From contig JAFDTY010000004.1 in the NCBI GenBank assembly GCA_019594055.1, positions 1-44,573 of the forward strand: a stretch of 44,573 nt of DNA, read 5' to 3'. Both the position numbers and the translations under genes were made by a program. Below the pieces are notes generated by a model, which made no database searches, had not been told where the DNA came from, and worked only from the letters and a program-made list of their open reading frames with translations. Each line of letters opens with the position of its first letter. The stretch's first letter is position 1. This document shows, piece by piece, positions 39,547-44,573 of the stretch. The stretch comes from Candidatus Haladaptatiplasma halalkaliphilum (GTDB lineage: Archaea > Thermoplasmatota > Thermoplasmata > Halarchaeoplasmatales > Halarchaeoplasmataceae).

Positions 39547-40491
39547 ATGACGGGACTAGAAAGAAACGGAATAGCAAGGAACATAACCGGACTTGTGGGC
39601 AGGACGCCCATGGTATACCTGGACAGGATGGCGGCCGATCTCCCGGGAAGGGTGGCCGCCAAGCTGGAGATGTTCAACCCGTGCAGCAGCGTCAAAGACA
39701 GGATAGCCCTGAGCATGATCGAGGCGGCGGAAAGGGCCGGTGCTATAAAGGAGGGCACTGTGCTGGTGGAGCCCACCAGCGGCAATACAGGTATAGGTCT
39801 AGCGTTCATCTGTGCTGCGAGAGGTTATAAACTGAAGCTCACCATGCCCGATACAATGAGTGTTGAGAGGCGTAAGCTGCTCTCTGTTTTTGGAGCTGAA
39901 TTGATACTCACCCCGGGCTCCGAAGGCATGAAAGGGGCCGTCAACAAGGCCAAAGATATCGTGGAAACAACTCCTAATTGCATATTACTCCAGCAATTCA
40001 GCAACCCGGCCAATCCTGAGATCCACAGGAAAACAACCGCCGAGGAGATTTGGGCAGATACCGAAGGCAATATAGACATACTCGTGGCCGGTGTCGGTAC
40101 CGGTGGTACCATCACCGGTGTGAGCCAGGTATTGAAGTCGCGAAAGCCAGGAATGAAGTCCGTAGCAGTGGAGCCCTCAAGCTCACCTGTACTCTCAGGC
40201 GGTGATCCTGCACCACATAAGATCCAGGGGATAGGTGCCGGTTTTGTTCCGGAGGTCTATCGGCCCGAACTCGTTGATCGTATAATCCAAGTTACGGATG
40301 ATGATGCCGGGAAAACAGCCCGTCGTCTGGCCAGGGAAGAGGGAATACTGGCCGGCATATCCTGCGGTGCTGCGGTTTGGGCAGCTTTGGAGGTGGCCGG
40401 GGAACCGGAAAACCAGGGTAAGTTGATCGTGGTTGTATTGCCAGATACAGGTGAAAGATATCTCAGCACTTGGCTGTTTCAAGGAGAATAA
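39547..40491 (+). CDS. cysK: Cysteine synthase (O-acetylserine sulfhydrylase)
   Basis: [49 protein letters not shown]. Confidence 0.96.
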   Translation: MTGLERNGIARNITGLVGRTPMVYLDRMAADLPGRVAAKLEMFNPCSSVKDRIALSMIEAAERAGAIKEGTVLVEPTSGNTGIGLAFICAARGYKLKLTMPDTMSVERRKLLSVFGAELILTPGSEGMKGAVNKAKDIVETTPNCILLQQFSNPANPEIHRKTTAEEIWADTEGNIDILVAGVGTGGTITGVSQVLKSRKPGMKSVAVEPSSSPVLSGGDPAPHKIQGIGAGFVPEVYRPELVDRIIQVTDDDAGKTARRLAREEGILAGISCGAAVWAALEVAGEPENQGKLIVVVLPDTGERYLSTWLFQGE

Positions 40492-40492
40492 C

Positions 40493-41455
40493 ATGTCCGA
40501 AGGCCATGAACACCGATGCCCTGTGGATCCAGGCAGCACCAAATTCAGTGGGCTCGGTTCAGTTGTTGACGAACTATGCCAGACCAATGTCCGCCTGGTG
40601 CAGAAAGTGTGCCACCATGGCAATGATCAAGCCTTGCCCTCCAAGACAGCGGTTATCGGCATAATGGAGGACCTGAGAGCAACACTGTTTCCCGGATACT
40701 TCGGCATATCAAGGCTGGATATGTGCAGCATCGGGTATCATGTGGGTTCTTTATTAGATAAGGTGCTGAGGGATCTGCAGGTGCAGGTACTCAGGAGCTT
40801 GTGCTTCGTGTGTGCCGGAGAATCCGAGGGAAAGTGCACAGAGTGCTCCAAAAAGGCTCTGGATATAGCCAGTGATTTTCTGGAGAGGCTCCCTGGCATA
40901 CAGAAGCTGCTTGCCAGGGATGTGGATGCGGCTTACAGGGGAGACCCTGCCGCCACCAGCCCTGACGAGACCATTTTTTGCTATCCCGGTATAGTGGCCC
41001 TGGCCAATTATCGTGTGGCCCACGAGCTTTATGAACTGGGGGTTCCACTTATCCCCAGGATGATCACCGAACATGCACATTCGGTCACCGGTATAGACAT
41101 ACACCCCGGCGCTGAGATCGGTGAATCGCTTTTCATAGATCATGGGACCGGCATAGTCATCGGGGAGACCTGCGTGATCGGTGGGAACGTCAGCATATAT
41201 CAGGGCGTCACCCTGGGTGCAAAGTCCTTTCCGATGGATGAGAGTGGTATGAGGATGAAGAGGCTGCCCAGGCACCCCATAGTGGAGGATGATGTCATCA
41301 TCTACGGTGGCACCAGAATACTGGGCAGGGTAACCATCGGTAAGGGCTCGGTAATCGGTGGCAATGTATGGCTCACAGAAAGTGTTCCCCCGGGGAGCAG
41401 GGTGCTGCAATCCGGTGTACGGTTTGAGCAGTTCCAGGATGGCGAAGGGATTTAA
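40493..41455 (+). CDS. cysE: Serine O-acetyltransferase
   Basis: GVPLIPRMITEHAHSVTGIDIHPGAEIGESLFIDHGTGIVIGETCVIG hexapeptide repeats; follows cysK. Confidence 0.95.
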   Translation: MSEGHEHRCPVDPGSTKFSGLGSVVDELCQTNVRLVQKVCHHGNDQALPSKTAVIGIMEDLRATLFPGYFGISRLDMCSIGYHVGSLLDKVLRDLQVQVLRSLCFVCAGESEGKCTECSKKALDIASDFLERLPGIQKLLARDVDAAYRGDPAATSPDETIFCYPGIVALANYRVAHELYELGVPLIPRMITEHAHSVTGIDIHPGAEIGESLFIDHGTGIVIGETCVIGGNVSIYQGVTLGAKSFPMDESGMRMKRLPRHPIVEDDVIIYGGTRILGRVTIGKGSVIGGNVWLTESVPPGSRVLQSGVRFEQFQDGEGI

Positions 41456-41634
41456 CGGAGATAAAGTGTCTTTACCGATTATGGTCATGGACACGACTTT
41501 TAAGCATATTTGGGGCACGTATAAGACACTATGTGTTTTGGGTGAATGTAGAAGCAATTTGATATTTTACCATAAAGCTGAACCGAAAAAATTGAGTTGT
41601 TTGTGGAGATCGTAGAAAGATAATTGGATTACAT

Positions 41635-42218
41635 TTATTTAAGATGCTCTATGCTTCTCAAATCAAAAAACATAGTTCTTGTTCCTCTTGCTTTAAATCT
41701 TTTTTTCTCGTTCTTAGTTTCAACTGCAAATTGAAAACCTAATTTTATATAAAATTCAAAAGCATCTTCTTTAGCTTGCACTAATAATAACCTTAACCCA
41801 GCATATCTAGAGCTATCTAGTCCATGCATCGCGATCTTCTGAATCATTGTCCTCCCTATACCTTTATTTTGATATTTTTTATCAACGGCCAATCTACCGA
41901 TGGTTAAAGAGGGTATACCTTCTAGGTGAAATTTATCCAATTTAAAACCATGTTTCCTTTCGACATATGCTTTTTTTAGTAAATCATTACTTAGTGTATA
42001 ATAAGCTACCAACTCACCATGATAATAAACCAATGTAGTTTTTCCAAATTTTTCGTCCTCGTATTTGATTACTTCGTCAGTACATAAAAACTCGTTGAGG
42101 TCATTATTGCCACAATCAAAATTTTTTATCTTGTGAGTGTCATTACAAAAGGTTCAAAATCCAGTTCAGATGGTTCAATAGCTATAGGGTGGCTAAAAAG
42201 TTCTGAAATACCTATCAC
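41635..42218 (-). pseudogene. GNAT acetyltransferase (TacT/RimI-like) with a single-nt frameshift
   Basis: Frame 1 VIGISELFSHPIAIEPSELDFEPFVMTLTR* joins frame 2 KIKNFDCGNNDLNEFLCTDEVIKYEDEKFGKTTLVYYHGELVAYYTLSND... at the A-rich ATAAAAAATTTT tract. Confidence 0.75.
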
Positions 42219-42229
42219 CTATTTGATGT

Positions 42230-42370
42230 TTAATCATCAGGTTTGAATAATTTCCGCCCTTCTTTATAAAATTCTTTTTGCGCTTGTGAAAGTTTAAACT
42301 CCGATAATCTAATATTAAATATCTTTGAATCTTTCTTTTTTAATGTCGGGACGGGGTCGGGGTATGCCAT
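42230..42370 (-). CDS. 46-aa small protein directly upstream of the GNAT gene
   Basis: MAYPDPVPTLKKKDSKIFNIRLSEFKLSQAQKEFYKEGRKLFKPDD*; below the ORF-track length cutoff; 11 bp from the GNAT GTG start. Confidence 0.6.
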   Translation of the reverse strand: MAYPDPVPTLKKKDSKIFNIRLSEFKLSQAQKEFYKEGRKLFKPDD

Positions 42371-42476
42371 TTGTTACACCTTAGATCATTTTACACAACA
42401 TATGTCTATGGTTTTCAATTCTTAATATCACAATGGTGTCAAGTGCAATAAATAGTTTACTAAAGCCGTTTTAGTA

Positions 42477-42520
42477 TGTGATTCTGTAATTGTTTCGCTC
42501 TGTTTTTTGGAGATAAAAGG
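42477..42520. repeat. Conserved element copy B, flanking the AbiE copy-2 cassette
   Basis: tgtgattctgtaattgtttcgctctgttttttggagataaaagg, versus 44472-44516 and shorter copy 33241-33273. Confidence 0.75.
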
Positions 42521-42834
42521 GGATGAGCGACGAATATATGAAAATGTCTCTATGAACGGTGGTTGATAACTGCCGACTTTTGCGATATTTTTGAGGGAAA
42601 CTGCCGGTTTATGCAGAAAAGATAGAAAGATGCCTGTGATGTTGGTCTTTGGAGATGTAAGGTGGATTTTCGAACTGCTGGAAAGGGTGGGGGGTCTGCT
42701 GATTTTTGCGTGCGAAATGTGGCAGGTCGCTATTGGTTTTTGCTGAGGCTTGGAAGGAGGGATCATTTGGTGGAAACTTCAGATAACTTTAGCCTCTTCC
42801 CAACCCCCTAACACATACCCCGTCTCTCAACCCT

Positions 42835-43651
42835 TCAATATATCTCAAAGCCTTGTTGTGTTAAACTTATAACGACCTCTTTCTTAACGTCTTCGTACTC
42901 GGGCGGATTGACCAGAAGTACCTTGAGGTCCCTCAACCATTCCTCTTTGGAAATACTTATGGGGACCTCACCGATCCTGTTCACGACCTCCATCTTTTCA
43001 AAGAACAATCCCTTGTTCAACGGTGTACCCTGTTTCAGCAAGAACCAAACATCGTAGAGGTCTCTTCCCTTGGATCTGGAACTCAGGGCGCGCAATTTTT
43101 CCGCAAAGACTTCCTCCTTTTGAAGACCCAAAGCAGAAATCACCCTGACCTCGGGATATTCAAAAAATAGTCTTGTCCATTTAGGTTCTAACAACACATC
43201 TTCTCTTTTCGATATCTCTATGTTGATACTGCCCATGGATTTTTCAGAACCTCTGTAAAGAGGACCTCGATATCTCAACCTTGCGTTGAACGATATATCT
43301 TTATCTTCCACCTTATCGACGGCAGCTTCCACACCGTAAGACATCAGATCGTCTGCAGCCGCATCCATGATCTCATCTATCTTCACTTCATCGTAAACCG
43401 TAAAATCCAGATCTTCGGAAAATCTGTCCAAACCAAAAGCGTGTTTCAGGTAAGTTCCGCCTTTGAATACCAAAGAGTCGCCTCTACGATAAAGCTCATT
43501 CAAGAACAAGGATTGGATATAATCCTGTTCAAGTATACGTTTCGGAATTGTCGTTACAATTCCAAAGGTCGGTGGAATTGCAAAGCAATTCCAGCAGATG
43601 CAACGGTAATTCTTTCCTATGGATCTCTCTCAATTGGATTCTTGTTATCAT
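42835..43651 (-). pseudogene. abiEii: AbiEii-type nucleotidyltransferase toxin (copy 2), interrupted by a 49-bp double-hairpin element
   Basis: LVFKGGTYLKHAFGLDRFSEDLDFT; ATG at 43651 overlaps the AbiEi stop (ATGA); frame broken by 43544-43592. Confidence 0.88.
43544..43592. mobile_element. 49-bp double-palindrome insertion (REP/MITE-like)
   Basis: GGAATTGT-CGTT-ACAATTCC, 10-nt spacer, GGAATTGC-AAA-GCAATTCC; removal restores the AbiEii frame exactly. Confidence 0.8.
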
Positions 43652-44376
43652 CTTACATCCCTCTTAACGTATAATTTCCACTCGGAATTCAACACGGATC
43701 CCTTTTGCTTGGGGTCGAGTTTTGTGTAGGTATCGATGAGTTCCTTCAGTTCTCCCTCACGGAACTCTATATCTTTTTCTTCCAACAGATATCCCAAACG
43801 GGAGGCAACTGCGGAGCTTCCGGTTAACACACAGTACTCTATGAGCCTATCCGTATCCAGCTCATCCGATATGGATTCTCGTATCTGAGATATACCTCCG
43901 GAGTACTCCGGATTTCTTAAACAGTCGATCAGGGTCTTCTCCATATCGGAAACTACCACCTTATCATATCTCTCGTACCCGAAGAACAGCGATCTTTTTA
44001 TGGTAATGTACTTGATATTCTGCCCCTGAAGTCGTAAAGGCTTTTTTCTCTTTGTGGTAACAAGGAACACCGTCCGTGGAACTTGATCTGTCATTTTATG
44101 GTAGTGTAAAGCACTCCAGAAAGCTATGTAAGACGGTTGAAATATATGGGGTACGATCTCGTAGATATCGAGTTCATTCCACACCTCGGTCAAGATGTAT
44201 TTGCCTTTTTCCACCCGTTTGACCAGGTCCTTCTCCAACATATTACCGATTATCCGATAAGTATTCTCTTTTGATGTATCCAGGAAACGAACGATATCTT
44301 TGTTTGTGAATACGACCATATCCCTGGATCTGATCTCTGTGATCACCTGAGCTTCCCGCCTAGCGATACTTTCCAT
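43648..44376 (-). CDS. abiEi: AbiEi-type antitoxin (copy 2)
   Basis: N-terminal wHTH (FTNKDIVRFLDTSKENTYRIIGNMLEKDLVKRVEKGKYIL), PSYIAFWSALHYHKMTDQ, paired with AbiEii. Confidence 0.87.
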   Translation of the reverse strand: MESIARREAQVITEIRSRDMVVFTNKDIVRFLDTSKENTYRIIGNMLEKDLVKRVEKGKYILTEVWNELDIYEIVPHIFQPSYIAFWSALHYHKMTDQVPRTVFLVTTKRKKPLRLQGQNIKYITIKRSLFFGYERYDKVVVSDMEKTLIDCLRNPEYSGGISQIRESISDELDTDRLIEYCVLTGSSAVASRLGYLLEEKDIEFREGELKELIDTYTKLDPKQKGSVLNSEWKLYVKRDVR

Positions 44377-44471
44377 GTAATCATGTTATACACTGATCAT
44401 ATAAATAGTTTACACAGTTTGTAATGTGTCGTACAGCGGTAGCTATTCACTAAAAACACACCTTTGTAGAA

Positions 44472-44516
44472 TGTGATTCTGCAATTATTTCGTTCTGTTT
44501 TTTTGAAGATGAAAAG
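44472..44516. repeat. Conserved element copy C, flanking the AbiE copy-2 cassette
   Basis: tgtgattctgcaattatttcgttctgtttttttgaagatgaaaag, same orientation as copy B. Confidence 0.75.
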
Positions 44517-44573
44517 CGGTTAATTCAGGAAAAATATCATTATGATCCATAGTTGTTTTTGGTCATGAACGGC

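Noticed and set aside
42428-42766. 112-aa minus-strand ORF next to AbiE copy 2
   Set aside because: Low-complexity Ser/Thr/Pro-rich translation containing the conserved nucleotide repeat; more likely intergenic.

Overview
Archaeal chromosomal window (inferred euryarchaeal, Thermoplasmatota-like) with two parts. Part 1, about 1-27.6 kb, is core genome: a truncated GLUG-repeat secreted protein, tRNA-Leu(UAG) preceded by a repeat-rich structured leader, a clostripain-like protease, a tRNA-Lys(UUU) gene interrupted by two non-canonical BHB-type introns, rpoH-rpoB-rpoA1-rpoA2-rpl30e-nusA, RaSEA, a NuoE/NuoF/GltD-NuoG-like diaphorase operon, OB-fold/Zn-ribbon/GINS genes, rpl11-spt5-secE-ftsZ, alaS and msrB-HAD-msrA. 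Part 2, about 27.7-44.5 kb, is accessory: a GIDE-like membrane protein, GNATs, two MNT/HEPN modules, two AbiEi/AbiEii modules, an orphan ATPase, a transglutaminase-like protein, cysK-cysE and many decayed gene fragments. Strongest observations: (1) tRNA-Lys with introns in both the D and T loops; the T-loop intron shows a textbook bulge-helix-bulge; (2) a 49-bp double-hairpin element splitting an AbiEii toxin gene, whose exact removal restores the reading frame; (3) a tandem array of covarying hairpins upstream of tRNA-Leu, one able to pair with the tRNA acceptor strand; (4) a defence-island graveyard with several recognisable partial genes and near-identical repeats flanking an AbiE cassette. 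All calls come from reading the sequence and translated ORFs; no database search was run.
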